Source of the DNA: an uncultured Methylococcaceae bacterium
GTDB taxonomy: Bacteria > Pseudomonadota > Gammaproteobacteria > Methylococcales > Methylomonadaceae
DNA: 40,051 bases
Assembly (NCBI GenBank): GCA_903908165.1
Contig: CAIVQX010000210.1
Span: forward strand, 1-40,051
Direction: 5' to 3'
Under the pieces are notes generated by a model. The model searched no databases, had not been told where the DNA came from, and saw only the letters and a list, made by a program, of their open reading frames with translations. Positions 8,525 through 16,464 of this stretch are shown here, piece by piece; within the stretch, counting starts at the first letter, position 1, and every line of letters starts with the position of its first letter. The position numbers and the translations under genes were made by a program.

Positions 8525-8872
8525 TTATTTTTCATCATCGGGACGTGAATCATAATAAAAGTCACCGGTGGGTCTCACAAAAGTGAAAACACCCGGTCTG
8601 ACTACAAGATAATCAGCTGTTTTTTGTATGGCATTATGTGGACGAATTGCCGTCATTAAGCCTGTTATAGGGCTGGTGCCAATAAAAAGTCCGGTGCCAA
8701 CAAGTGTTGTAACAAGTCCTCCCAATCGTAACGGGATATCTAATACCGTATCAAGGCTGGGTGTTTCAACTGAGGCGATTTGTTTTCTATCATTTGTTGC
8801 AGAATTGTCCGAAAAACTTGAAACAGAAAATGTCAGCAATGACAGTGCAATTAAATGTCGAACAAACTTCAT
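8525..8872 (-). CDS. Small secreted protein of unknown function upstream of tadA
   Basis: This 115-residue protein has a signal peptide (MKFVRHLIALSLLTFSVSSFS, cleavage near residues 20-22). A hydrophobic glycine-rich stretch follows (about 52-75, GGLVTTLVGTGLFIGTSPITG) and a conserved-looking C-terminal part (YLVVRPGVFTFVRPTGDFYYD). I do not recognise the family. ATG 8872 was chosen over ATG 8884 because GGAG lies six bases upstream of it. It is on the same strand as tadA, 126 bases upstream, so it could be an envelope accessory of the pilus locus; that is inference. It is a real gene by ribosome-binding site, signal peptide and composition. Confidence 0.65.
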   Translation of the reverse strand: MKFVRHLIALSLLTFSVSSFSDNSATNDRKQIASVETPSLDTVLDIPLRLGGLVTTLVGTGLFIGTSPITGLMTAIRPHNAIQKTADYLVVRPGVFTFVRPTGDFYYDSRPDDEK

Positions 8873-9356
8873 TACTATCTCCATTTTTTAACTATGATTT
8901 CTTAGGGGAACAAGCGGCACAACTTTCGTCAGCTGAAAAATGCTTAACTTCAATACTAGCAGGTTTTATTATTAATCCAACTTAAGAAACAAATTTTAAG
9001 GTGCAGATTTTTTTGTTTTAAGTACAAGTTAGTTCAATAAATACTGTTTAACTTGGCTCAAAATAATAGTCTTATCTTGATTTCGGCATTGAATGTGGTG
9101 AGCGAGCGACAGATATTAAAAATGGTCAATCAGCTAGAACCTTTTGGATCAAGCATGATATTTTTGATAATAAAGGTTTAAAGTGAAAATCTCGATTTAT
9201 TGCTGGGTTAACTATATAGGTTAGCTTCGTAAGGTTTATCAGCAAAGCTTAATACATCAAGAAAAAATCTTAAAATACGTTGCTATTTATTAGCTTCTTC
9301 ACTGATAGCCGCTACTTTAAAGAAAATATTTTTAATGACAACTACCATCATGCTAG
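8873..9356. other. Long stretch without a convincing gene
   Basis: About 480 AT-rich bases between two minus-strand small genes. I found only short open frames with stop codons in all frames, no tRNA-like fold and no strong terminator. A short frame near 9076-9180 (+) reads LISALNVVSERQILKMVNQL before stopping; it could be a decayed remnant, but nothing identifies it. Confidence 0.4.
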
Positions 9357-9617
9357 TTAGCCATCGTTATTGTTTAATAAATGCGTTAACCGAGCTATTT
9401 CAGTAGTTGAATCTTCCAGATTTAGAAGTAATTGGGTTATTTTAGTTGTTGCATTTTCAATTTGCTGAGCCAATTCAAATTGATTATTTTTAATGTGTAG
9501 TATTTCCAATCTTAACTGGGCAATGGTTTTATTAGCCTCTTTAAGGTCAGATAGGATACCTTGATTATTTCGGGTTAATTCAAATATCAACGTATCTCTG
9601 AGGGGATTATCATTCAT
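9357..9617 (-). CDS. Small coiled-coil protein, function unknown
   Basis: This 86-residue, almost entirely helical protein has a continuous heptad-like pattern from about residue 20 to 82 (ILSDLKEANKTIAQLRLEIL, then TEIARLTHLL). There is no signal peptide, membrane helix or enzymatic motif. A GAGAAG sequence six bases before ATG 9617 is an acceptable ribosome-binding site. Composition is consistent with a real coiled-coil gene. I do not recognise the family; the neighbours give no functional clue. Confidence 0.5.
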   Translation of the reverse strand: MNDNPLRDTLIFELTRNNQGILSDLKEANKTIAQLRLEILHIKNNQFELAQQIENATTKITQLLLNLEDSTTEIARLTHLLNNNDG

Positions 9618-9930
9618 ATGATCTTCTCACTTTACAAAGCGGGTTTATTTCAGGTTTTCTAAGTCTAGGCTAATTTGGAAGTAAAAATGCACGATTAAAG
9701 AGTAATTGTAAAAAAATTAGGTGCAGGTATGCTGCAATGAAGATAATCAGACATAAATTCTTGCCCCATAAAGTAACTAGGGGTGAACTCACTTGAAAAG
9801 CTGGGGCTATCCGTTACTATTAAGCTAGAAATATAAAAGGTTTCTGACAGCTAACATGACGTCATTTTCTCAGTTATGATGAAGATACTTCTCTGCTGGC
9901 ATTATAAAATTAAGCGTATGGAAAAAAACA
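9618..9930. other. Intergenic stretch between divergent small genes
   Basis: About 310 bases between the minus-strand coiled-coil gene and the plus-strand membrane gene. It has a small perfect 5-bp hairpin (TGCAG, loop GTATG, CTGCA at 9722-9736). No convincing promoter pair or gene was seen. Divergent promoters are expected here by position only. Confidence 0.3.
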
Positions 9931-10125
9931 ATGATAAAAGGTTCAATCGTTACCCGACTAAAATGTGCCTTGGTTATTATTGTTTTCATGTTAATACCGA
10001 TAATTCCTATTACAGGCACAATCGGATTATTCATCTTAATATTTCGACCTATCTGGTTTAAAAAACTGATCGATAGAGTCTATGTCAATAAAAAAATGGT
10101 GAATGAAGAAGCAGGAATAGATTAA
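9931..10125 (+). CDS. Small inner-membrane protein, function unknown
   Basis: This 64-residue protein has one long hydrophobic region or helical hairpin (about 11-40, with PIIPITGTIGL in the middle) followed by a basic, amphipathic tail (RPIWFKKLIDRVYVNKKM). The pattern of proline-rich turn, then aromatic-basic stretch, looks selected. An overlapping frame (from 9876) gives a Tyr/His/Asn-rich product with no such pattern, so I chose this one. The ribosome-binding site is weak (GGA eight to nine bases before the ATG). A clear terminator follows about 100 bases downstream. No family recognised. Confidence 0.5.
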   Translation: MIKGSIVTRLKCALVIIVFMLIPIIPITGTIGLFILIFRPIWFKKLIDRVYVNKKMVNEEAGID

Positions 10126-10222
10126 AGCTAATCAGAGTTATTGACGACTAACAGTATGCCGGATAAAACCTGATATTTTTAATTAGAATAGTTGAGCAGT
10201 TTTAAAGCTGAGAAACTAAAAA

Positions 10223-10265
10223 GGAAGAGTGATTGTTTATCGCTCTTCCTTTGTTTGTTTTTTTC
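10223..10265. terminator. Bidirectional intrinsic terminator
   Basis: An 11-bp stem (GGAAGAGTGAT and ATCGCTCTTCC, one G-U pair) with a 5-base loop spans 10223-10249. On the plus strand it is followed by a T-rich run to 10265; on the minus strand by TTTTT. It sits between the convergent small membrane-protein gene and the carbonic anhydrase gene and can end transcription from both sides. Confidence 0.85.
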
Positions 10266-10300
10266 CGATGACTTAATTAATGAAGTGATCGAATAGAGCG

Positions 10301-10960
10301 TTAGCCGAAACTGCCCATTGGTCCTGGATAGCTGACTTCTTGCAGCAATCCGGTATCAACGTCGTAGATAAAGCCTCGAACCGTTGAAGCGTCAGGGCCT
10401 TCAGTGGGTATCCAAGGATGACTCATAATTCTGGATATTGAACGTCTTACATCCCAGCTAAGACGTTCAATTTGTTGTTCATTGCATGGTGCGTCAAGTG
10501 CTTCAAGAGGACCGCGGAAGGCATGAAACTGAGTAGGTGTTGAAGCGCTATGGTGGCAGCTTGTAAATGCACGTCCTGTAGCACGACCAAGGAGCGACTC
10601 GGCTGCTGGGTCGCCTTCTAATCCAGCTTTAAGCAAGTCGTCGGTAAAAGCCAACATGCCACAACGAGTATGATGGATTAATATAATTTCATTGGTGTTA
10701 AGCAGATGGTGCGAGATAATTAAGCAACGAATTGCATCGTCAGTTACAACACCTCCTGCGTTACGAATGATGTGAGCATCTCCAGTTTGCAGGCCAAGTA
10801 AGTCTTCTACATCAATTCGGGCATCCATACAGGCAACAACCGCTACATTTTTAGCTGGATTGATTGGCTGTTCTCCGGGGTGAGATGAGTTATGCACCTG
10901 CTGACCGCTTGCATAGAGTTTATTATTTTCTAGATACTTATCAGTGTTCACATTAGCCAT
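10301..10960 (-). CDS. Beta-class carbonic anhydrase
   Basis: This 219-residue protein has the beta-carbonic anhydrase zinc motifs: ACMDAR (Cys44, Asp46, Arg48) and HHTRCG (His97, Cys100). IIRNAGG (64-70) is also typical. It should interconvert CO2 and bicarbonate in the cytoplasm. Between about residues 115 and 165 there is a segment with [16 protein letters not shown] that makes it longer than minimal beta-CAs, as in several bacterial subgroups. A good ribosome-binding site (AAAGGA, about seven bases before ATG 10960) supports the start. It is divergent from a LysR gene, and a perfect inverted repeat lies 32 bases upstream of the start, so regulated expression is likely. Confidence 0.9.
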   Translation of the reverse strand: MANVNTDKYLENNKLYASGQQVHNSSHPGEQPINPAKNVAVVACMDARIDVEDLLGLQTGDAHIIRNAGGVVTDDAIRCLIISHHLLNTNEIILIHHTRCGMLAFTDDLLKAGLEGDPAAESLLGRATGRAFTSCHHSASTPTQFHAFRGPLEALDAPCNEQQIERLSWDVRRSISRIMSHPWIPTEGPDASTVRGFIYDVDTGLLQEVSYPGPMGSFG

Positions 10961-10992
10961 TATTTTTCCTTTAAATTAAATTAAAATAAATT

Positions 10993-11020
10993 GATCAATA
11001 ATTACAAGCAGTTATTGATC
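10993..11020. promoter_or_regulatory. Perfect 9-bp inverted repeat upstream of carbonic anhydrase (candidate operator)
   Basis: Arms GATCAATAA and TTATTGATC flank a 10-base spacer. The element ends 32 bases before the carbonic anhydrase start and faces a divergent LysR gene. Spacing and symmetry fit a dimer-binding operator; which protein binds it is inference. No U-run follows on either side, so it is not an intrinsic terminator. Confidence 0.45.
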
Positions 11021-11288
11021 TCGTAGCACTTTTTATCTGCAGGGTAAAACGGGCATCCAAACAGGTTGATATGTCAAAATGTCTGCCAACTCAGCTTTGT
11101 TATTATTTATGTCATCTTTGTTTGCAGGTAAAACTTAATTAAGAATTGAGTTCATATAGCCCTTTTGGTGTGAAGGAATAAAAAAGACGTGCCTTCAGTA
11201 ATAGGGTAACAGGCGGCGTTTAACTTAATTCTTGCGGAAGTCTACTCTAATAAAACTAAGTAGCATATAGAGGTATAAATTTATAGAA

Positions 11289-11307
11289 TATAAACCTTAA
11301 GTTTATA
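11289..11307. promoter_or_regulatory. Perfect 7-bp inverted repeat just upstream of the LysR gene (candidate autoregulatory site)
   Basis: TATAAAC, five bases, GTTTATA, ending ten bases before the LysR start codon. It has the size and A/T symmetry of LysR-type boxes (T-N11-A). LysR regulators commonly bind near their own start; the assignment is inference. Confidence 0.4.
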
Positions 11308-11317
11308 GTGAGCCTAT

Positions 11318-12220
11318 ATGAATAAATTAAATAATATGCAGGTATTTTGTCGTATCGTTGAGTTGGGTACTTTTGCAGCGGTGGCTCGTGAGATGAACCT
11401 TTCTGCAATGATGATAAGTAAATACATGGCTCAGTTGGAAGATTCACTAGGCGTTGCCTTGTTGAATAGAACTACGCGGCAAATCAGTTTGACTGAGGCT
11501 GGTGAGGTTTATTTTCATCGTAGCAGACAGCTTATGGAGGATTTTTCGGCGCTTGAAGAACATACTTCGCAATTAGGTGGTCAGGTTAAAGGCACACTAA
11601 AAATTAGCGCTCCTATAGATTTCGGGGGTCTTTATATGGTGTCTGCAATCGAGGCTTACCAACGCCAGTATCCGGATGTAAAAGTATTAATGTCACTGCA
11701 CAACAGTCAGGTTAATCTGAGTAAGGGTAGCTTTGATTTGTCTATTTTGGTAACGGTTGATTTGGCTTTGGGTGTCGTTGCGAGAAAAATTGCCGAAACC
11801 CGATTATGTACTTATGCTTCACCTTCTTATCTTGCTAGTTATGGTAAACCAGAACATATTGATCAATTAAGCTCTCATCGTTGTTTACTCTATATTGATA
11901 CGCCACATGAGGATTATTGGTTATTTAATACAGAAGCGGAAGAGGTTAAGATTAAGCCCAATTGGCATTTCGCATCCAACAATGGTCGTGCATTGTGTCA
12001 AGCGGCTGTATTAGGCATGGGGATTGTTCAAGCACCTGAGTTATCGATAGTGCGGTATGTTGAAGAAGGAAAGTTAGTAGAAATATTAGAGGATTTTAGA
12101 ATTCCACCCTTGTCTATTTATGCTACTTATCTGCAAAGACGTTTCTTGCCGGCGAAACTAACGACGTTTGTTGATTTCATGGTTAAATACTTTGCAGAAT
12201 TAAAGCACAATGAAATATAA
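11318..12220 (+). CDS. LysR-family transcriptional regulator
   Basis: This 300-residue protein has an N-terminal winged helix-turn-helix (residues 3-62, with TFAAVAREMNLSAMMISKYM and LLNRTTRQISLTEAG). A LysR substrate-binding domain follows from about 90 to 295 (LKISAPIDFGG, then the FDLSILV segment). The effector is unknown. It is divergent from the carbonic anhydrase gene and 108 bases upstream of the MFS/kinase pair on the same strand, so either could be its target. A second LysR in this window (30092-31000) has a similar layout. The start at ATG 11318 is standard for the family. Confidence 0.92.
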   Translation: MNKLNNMQVFCRIVELGTFAAVAREMNLSAMMISKYMAQLEDSLGVALLNRTTRQISLTEAGEVYFHRSRQLMEDFSALEEHTSQLGGQVKGTLKISAPIDFGGLYMVSAIEAYQRQYPDVKVLMSLHNSQVNLSKGSFDLSILVTVDLALGVVARKIAETRLCTYASPSYLASYGKPEHIDQLSSHRCLLYIDTPHEDYWLFNTEAEEVKIKPNWHFASNNGRALCQAAVLGMGIVQAPELSIVRYVEEGKLVEILEDFRIPPLSIYATYLQRRFLPAKLTTFVDFMVKYFAELKHNEI

Positions 12221-12328
12221 CAATTGCCTGTAATGAAAGTCAGGTTTTCCCCAGAGAAATGAACCTTTCTGGTACCAGTGGTATGGAATTTTTCATACGA
12301 ATTATTATCTTTTTTGGATTTTCAGGAT

Positions 12329-13663
12329 ATGAGTGGTTTTCAGAATAAAGTGTCTACCGAAAAAACAAGTATGTCCATGGGTAGCGCAGGACGAAAAGAG
12401 TTGTTGGCATGGGCTTTATATGATTTTGCCAACTCTGGCTATACCACAGTGGTGCAGACGACTATCTTTAGCGCCTATTTTGTGGGGGTGGTTGCTGGTG
12501 TCGGACAGGGTATAACACCAGGTGTGTCAACATTGCTTTGGTCGTTGGCTATTGGAATTGCCAATTTTATTGTGATGATCAGCGGTCCATTAATAGGTGC
12601 TATAGCTGATTATAGGGCTTGTAAAAAGTTATTTTTGTTGATTTCCTCAGTTGGTTGCATTATTGCAACAGCCTTATTGGCTTTGATTGGCCCGGGTGAT
12701 ATAAGGTTGGGTATGGTGTTGGTAACGTTTTCAGCAATTATGTTTGCTAGTGGAGAAAATTTGATTGCGGCTTTTTTACCTGAGCTAGTGCCAGAAGAGA
12801 ATATGGGTAGAATGTCAGGCTATGGCTGGAGTCTTGGCTATTTTGGCGGTTTACTTACCTTGGCAATTTGTTTGGCTTATATTACGTGGGCAAAACAACA
12901 AGGTTTGCCGGAAACGCATTTTGTGCCTGTTACCTTGCTAATCACGGCGAGTATTTTTGCATTAACTGCTGCGCCCACGTTTATTTGGTTACGAGAGCGT
13001 GCTATGGGTGGTGCGAGATATACAAATATATCTATTCTGAAGATCAGTCTTACTCGTTTGCTAGATACCTTTAAAGAAGCTGCACGTTTTCGTGATTTAA
13101 TTTGGTTTTTGATAACGCTGGGCGTTTATCAGTCGGGTGTGAGTACGGTGGTTGTTTTGGCCGCTATTTATGCGCAAGAGGTGATGGGTTTTGATACTCA
13201 ATCATTAATTTTATTGATTATGGTTGTTAATGTGACTGCTGCTGTTGGTGCCTTTATCTGCGGGCATTTACAAGACCGTATGGGTTCTGTACCAACTCTC
13301 GCTATTGCTCTGGTTATTTGGATTATTGCGATTATCGTTGCGTTATTGGCGACTGAACCAGCTCACATGTGGATCGCTGGTAATATCATAGGCTTGGCAA
13401 TGGGGGCAAGTCAGTCTATTGGTCGTGCTTTAGTCAGTAAGTTTTCTCCTATCGAACGGGCAGGAGAGTTTTTAGGGTTATGGGGTTTGGTTAATCGCTT
13501 GTCTGCCATTGTTGGGCCTTTAAGCTATGGGCTGATTAATTATTTGAGTGATGGTAGTCACCGTTTGTCTTTAGTGTCGACCTTGGGGTTCTTTATTTTT
13601 GGTTTAATTTTATTGATCATGGTTGATGAAAGTCGTGGTAAGGCTGCTGCAATGCATTCATGA
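12329..13663 (+). CDS. MFS permease of the Atg22/UMF1-like family
   Basis: This 444-residue protein has about 12 hydrophobic helices. The opening WALYDFANSGYTTVVQTTIF (about residues 25-44) is a hallmark of the UMF1/Atg22-like MFS branch. The GPLIGAIADYRACKK loop corresponds to the MFS loop-2 motif. The substrate cannot be read from sequence. It overlaps the downstream PfkB kinase gene by four bases (ATGA), which suggests uptake or efflux linked to a phosphorylatable carbohydrate. ATG 12329 was preferred; a GTG at 12278 would add 17 residues. The 5' leader contains a perfect CTGGTACCAG palindrome (12269-12278). Confidence 0.85.
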   Translation: MSGFQNKVSTEKTSMSMGSAGRKELLAWALYDFANSGYTTVVQTTIFSAYFVGVVAGVGQGITPGVSTLLWSLAIGIANFIVMISGPLIGAIADYRACKKLFLLISSVGCIIATALLALIGPGDIRLGMVLVTFSAIMFASGENLIAAFLPELVPEENMGRMSGYGWSLGYFGGLLTLAICLAYITWAKQQGLPETHFVPVTLLITASIFALTAAPTFIWLRERAMGGARYTNISILKISLTRLLDTFKEAARFRDLIWFLITLGVYQSGVSTVVVLAAIYAQEVMGFDTQSLILLIMVVNVTAAVGAFICGHLQDRMGSVPTLAIALVIWIIAIIVALLATEPAHMWIAGNIIGLAMGASQSIGRALVSKFSPIERAGEFLGLWGLVNRLSAIVGPLSYGLINYLSDGSHRLSLVSTLGFFIFGLILLIMVDESRGKAAAMHS

Positions 13664-14568
13664 AGCAAATTGATCAAATAGATAAACGGCAAACCATCGC
13701 TATTTTTGGTGAGGTACTAATTGACCAATTTCCTGATGGTGAGCAGGTGCTGGGTGGCGCCCCATTTAATGTAGCATGGCATCTTCAGGCGTTTGGGATG
13801 ACACCGACTTTAATAAGTCGGATTGGTAATGATGCTAGTGGTGAGAATATAAAACGAGCGATGGTCGATTGGGCTATTAGCATTGAAAATCTGCAGATTG
13901 ATCCCATTTATCCCACAGGTACTGTTGCAGTTTCAATTAACCAAGGTGAACCAAGTTATGAAATTTTGCCAAATCAAGCTTATGATTTTATTGAACCTGA
14001 GCCAAGCTATTTAAGCAAATCTTTTAGTATTATTTATCATGGTACGCTGGCTTTGCGTAACAGTACATCGGCTCAAGCGTTACAAGCATTAAAGTCAGTT
14101 CATACGGGTAAGGTATTTATTGATGTTAATTTACGAGCACCTTGGTGGCAAAAACAGGCAGTTGAACAATGGCTCTTCACCGCAGATTGGATAAAACTTA
14201 ATCATCATGAGTTAATGGAGTTTGTGCCATTACAAAATAATTTACAAGCGATGATGCAAGTGTTTTTGGAACAATATAATGTGGAGTTATTGATTGTAAC
14301 TTGTGGTAGTGCAGGTGCAACTTTACTTAATAATCTTGGTCAGTTTATTAACATTGAACCGGCGTCTGATTTATCTATAAAAGACACGGTGGGTGCTGGA
14401 GATGCTTTTTCTGCGATAGTATTATTGGGACTGCAGCAAGGGTGGCAGTTGTCTGTGATGATGGCTAGAGCGCAAGCATTTGCATCGGCTATGGTCACTC
14501 AACGGGGAGCGATAGTTCAGGATCTAAACTTTTATAAAGCATTTCTCGAAGAATGGCAGATAGGATAA
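13660..14568 (+). CDS. PfkB-family sugar kinase (fructokinase-like)
   Basis: This 302-residue protein has both PfkB signatures: GGAPFNVAWHLQAFG near residues 32-46 and DTVGAGDAFSA at 242-252, with Asp248 as the expected catalytic base. FGEVLIDQFP at the N-terminus is common in fructokinase-like members. It would phosphorylate a sugar with ATP in the cytoplasm; fructose is the best guess, since methanotrophs making sucrose use a fructokinase, but the substrate is not proven by sequence. It is translationally coupled to the MFS permease gene. Confidence 0.82.
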   Translation: MKQIDQIDKRQTIAIFGEVLIDQFPDGEQVLGGAPFNVAWHLQAFGMTPTLISRIGNDASGENIKRAMVDWAISIENLQIDPIYPTGTVAVSINQGEPSYEILPNQAYDFIEPEPSYLSKSFSIIYHGTLALRNSTSAQALQALKSVHTGKVFIDVNLRAPWWQKQAVEQWLFTADWIKLNHHELMEFVPLQNNLQAMMQVFLEQYNVELLIVTCGSAGATLLNNLGQFINIEPASDLSIKDTVGAGDAFSAIVLLGLQQGWQLSVMMARAQAFASAMVTQRGAIVQDLNFYKAFLEEWQIG

Positions 14569-14674
14569 CAGTTAAAGGTAGTTTGGACAGTATTTTTCAT
14601 ACTACAATTATCAGATTATGTAATGTTATATAAAAATGGCGCATGCGCTTTAATGATAATAAATAATAGGAACT

Positions 14675-16399
14675 ATGATTACTCTAAAGAAGTTACTCAA
14701 GCCTGATGTTGATCTACGGTTTTTTGCACTTTCATTTTTTTTACTATTGTTTTTAACCTTGGTTCCCCCGCGGTCGTTTGCAGTAGATATTCAGGTTTCG
14801 GTAGACCGTAATCCAGTCAGTATTGATGAATCATTCCAGATTATTTTTACCGCGACGGAGTCACCCGATGAGGATCCCGATTTTAGCCCCTTAGAGCAAG
14901 ATTTTTCGATACTTAATCAAAGTACTAGCAGTAGTTCATCATGGGTTAATGGACAATCCAGTAAGACTGTTAAGTGGATAGTTAATGTCATGGCCAAGGA
15001 GCGGGGTAGTCTGGTTATTCCTGCTATTAAGTTTGGTAAGGATATGAGTGGAACCTCTACAGTGTTAGTCGCTGGAAAAGCAGCAAATACAGCAATCACT
15101 CCAGATAAAGATTTGTTTATAGAAGTTGAGGCGACACCACAAGACCCTTACATACAATCTCAAGTTTTGTACACAATGCGTTTATTTACAAAAGTTGATA
15201 TTGCGCAAGCTAGGCTTAATGAGCCTGAATTGGCTGATGCCGTTATTGAAAAATTAAGTGATGATAGTAGCTTCAATACGCAGGTCAATGGCGTTAATTA
15301 TTCGGTTACAGAGCGAAAATATGTCATTTTCCCGCAGAAAAGCGGTCAATTAATCATCAAGCCATTGGTATTAACTGCTGAGATTATTACAAGTAATCCA
15401 TCTGGTTTTAATGGTTTTTTTAATTCGCAGATGAGCAAAACTAAGCAGGTTGAGTCCGAAGCCATAACGCTGGAGGTAAAGCCGGCACCTAACTCTTTTG
15501 TTGGCCAGCATTGGCTGGCGGCTGAACAACTGGTTTTAAAACAGGAATGGAGTGGCGATACGCAACAATTAAAGGTGGGTGAGCCTTTGACCAGAACTTT
15601 GCACTTGGAAGCAAAAGGTACAACGGTTGGTCAACTACCCGAATTGAATACCAGCCATGCTGATGATCAGTTAAAAGTTTATCCCGACCAACCGGTACTT
15701 AAAGAACAGAAGGCAGTTGACGGACTTATGGCTTTAAGAGAAGAAAAGATTGCTTTGATTCCTTCAAAGGCGGGTGATTACGTGTTACCGGCTATTGAAA
15801 TTTCTTGGTTTAACACCAAGACTCAAAAGATAGAAATAGCGCGAATTCCGGAAACAAAACTAACGGCAGTTGCGGGTGCAATGCAAGCGGAAGAGATGGT
15901 GCCAATTCCTGCCTCTAAGACGCCAGAATTGCCGCAACTGGTTGAAAAGTCAACTATTATAAAAAGTGAGCCAGCAAGTAATGTCTGGTTATGGACTTCT
16001 GTGTTTTTAGCCGTTGGCTGGTTATTGACTATTATTTGGTTTTTGACAAAACGGAGCAGTAAAAAACCGGTTGTTGAGCAGAATCAAACGGAGATGAATT
16101 TAACAGCATGTATTAAGAAACTTAAGCATGCTTGTAAAAATAATGATGCCTTAGCTGCTAAAGATGCCTTATTGGAATGGGGTCGTCAGAAGTTTGATTG
16201 CGCTAACTTGGGTGCGATAGCTGTTTTGTGTGATGCTCGATTAAGAGATCAAATAGTGTATTTGAATCAGGTTCTATATGGACAAGAATGCACAAAGTGG
16301 GAGGGAAAAAAATTGTTTCAGGCTTTTACTGAAAATAAAGCCAGAGAAAAAATCGTATTTAATGAAGATAAAAGTCTAGAGCCGCTGTTCCGCTTGTAA
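14675..16399 (+). CDS. batD: BatD-like oxygen-tolerance family protein
   Basis: This 574-residue protein has an N-terminal signal segment (about 15-37), long beta-rich extracytoplasmic domains (DIQVSVDRNPVSIDESFQI opens the first), a membrane helix near residues 430-452 (VWLWTSVFLAVGWLL) and a helical cytoplasmic tail. This is the architecture of BatD proteins, normally part of a MoxR-BatABCDE cluster with VWA-domain proteins. None of those partners is in this window: upstream is PfkB and downstream TrmN6. The ribosome-binding site AGGA lies about five bases before ATG 14675. Function is poorly defined; envelope stress or complex maturation is usually proposed. Confidence 0.78.
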   Translation: MITLKKLLKPDVDLRFFALSFFLLLFLTLVPPRSFAVDIQVSVDRNPVSIDESFQIIFTATESPDEDPDFSPLEQDFSILNQSTSSSSSWVNGQSSKTVKWIVNVMAKERGSLVIPAIKFGKDMSGTSTVLVAGKAANTAITPDKDLFIEVEATPQDPYIQSQVLYTMRLFTKVDIAQARLNEPELADAVIEKLSDDSSFNTQVNGVNYSVTERKYVIFPQKSGQLIIKPLVLTAEIITSNPSGFNGFFNSQMSKTKQVESEAITLEVKPAPNSFVGQHWLAAEQLVLKQEWSGDTQQLKVGEPLTRTLHLEAKGTTVGQLPELNTSHADDQLKVYPDQPVLKEQKAVDGLMALREEKIALIPSKAGDYVLPAIEISWFNTKTQKIEIARIPETKLTAVAGAMQAEEMVPIPASKTPELPQLVEKSTIIKSEPASNVWLWTSVFLAVGWLLTIIWFLTKRSSKKPVVEQNQTEMNLTACIKKLKHACKNNDALAAKDALLEWGRQKFDCANLGAIAVLCDARLRDQIVYLNQVLYGQECTKWEGKKLFQAFTENKAREKIVFNEDKSLEPLFRL

Positions 16400-16464
16400 T
16401 GTTTATCCAGATAGTTAATTGGTTTGCGATTAGGGTAAGCATTTAGATTAAGTAATAGCGGATT

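Larger units (their letters stand above)
10961..11317. other. Divergent regulatory region between carbonic anhydrase and LysR genes
   Basis: 357 AT-rich bases with no gene. It holds two symmetrical elements annotated separately (10993-11020 and 11289-11307), plus a TATAAATTTATA palindrome at 11274-11285. No consensus promoter pair stood out. Confidence 0.5.

Noticed and set aside
9076-9180. Short plus-strand frame that might be a gene remnant
   Set aside because: Only about 35 codons, no recognisable motif and no second fragment nearby.
9876-10061. 61-codon frame overlapping the small membrane-protein gene
   Set aside because: The product is Tyr/His/Asn-rich without hydrophobic or helical pattern; the overlapping frame gives a sensible membrane protein.
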